A DNA stretch of 12,572 nucleotides from an uncultured Eubacteriales bacterium (GTDB taxonomy: Bacteria; Bacillota; Clostridia; Christensenellales; Aristaeellaceae). Shown piece after piece: positions 12,538 to 12,572 of the stretch. The translations under genes and the position numbers were made by a program. The notes under the pieces are model-generated. The model did not search any database. It saw only the letters and a list, made by a program, of their open reading frames with translations, and was not told the origin of the DNA. The stretch covers positions 1 through 12,572 of the forward strand of contig CADBNX010000338.1 of the NCBI GenBank assembly GCA_902796115.1. Direction: 5' to 3'. Numbering within the stretch: position 1 is the stretch's first letter; every line of letters begins with the position of its first letter.

Positions 12538-12572
12538 GCCGATCATTTCCGATGGTATTAAACTGCCGTTAA

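Noticed and set aside
12475..12546. ATG at 12546 as the MATE start
   Set aside because: The added residues are encoded by the hairpin and by the ribosome site of the inner start, and they do not resemble a MATE N-terminus.
1..12572. tRNA, rRNA, CRISPR arrays and phage genes
   Set aside because: No cloverleaf-like gene, rRNA segment, regularly spaced repeat array or phage structural gene was seen on either strand by reading; no search tool was run.

Overview
The window looks like chromosome of an anaerobic, GC-rich Gram-positive bacterium of the Clostridia type. The support is indirect: strong AGGAGG-type ribosome sites, a rubredoxin and a rubrerythrin, an NfeD/FloA pair, a LytTR response regulator and a DUF6062 protein. 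No 16S or other species marker is present, so the placement is an inference. Sampled GC in ordinary genes is high (36 of 60 bases at 7561-7620), but it falls to 14 of 60 at 5341-5400 inside a small foreign-looking patch.

Layout. Positions 2-127 hold the 3' end of an upstream gene. Two genes follow in the same direction: a three-pass membrane protein with an extracellular zinc-type Cys/His tail (145-1548) and a DUF6062 cysteine-motif protein (1553-2326). A short rubredoxin gene faces them on the minus strand (2371-2529), with its own promoter and terminator. Diverging from it is a large U32/DUF3656 protein related to the rRNA hydroxylase RlhA (2646-4682). Next comes an accessory patch: the decayed C-terminal end of an IS110-family transposase (about 4699-5013), an AT-rich orphan gene on the minus strand (5124-5660), and a spacer of about 400 bases with dyad symmetries.

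From 6072 on the plus strand, a DUF3783 domain runs in frame into a complete rubrerythrin, followed 15 bases later by a Gfo/Idh/MocA-type oxidoreductase (7014-8189). A second transcription unit starts near 8307 and contains a short NfeD, the flotillin-like floA, a small one-pass membrane protein and a LytTR response regulator, ending in an intrinsic terminator at 11122-11152. A MATE efflux transporter (11131-12474, minus) converges on it. Its last codons lie inside that terminator, and its start is preceded by a strong terminator-like hairpin.

How the parts fit. Rubredoxin and rubrerythrin suggest handling of peroxide and oxygen in an anaerobe. NfeD and FloA belong to membrane microdomain organisation and may be tied to the response regulator encoded just downstream. 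The items most worth a second look are the DUF3783-rubrerythrin reading frame with a retained internal start site, a rubredoxin whose first metal-binding knuckle is one residue short, the hairpin next to the MATE start, and the hairpin that could mask or free the ribosome site of the gene after floA. I did not find a clearly new multi-gene system.
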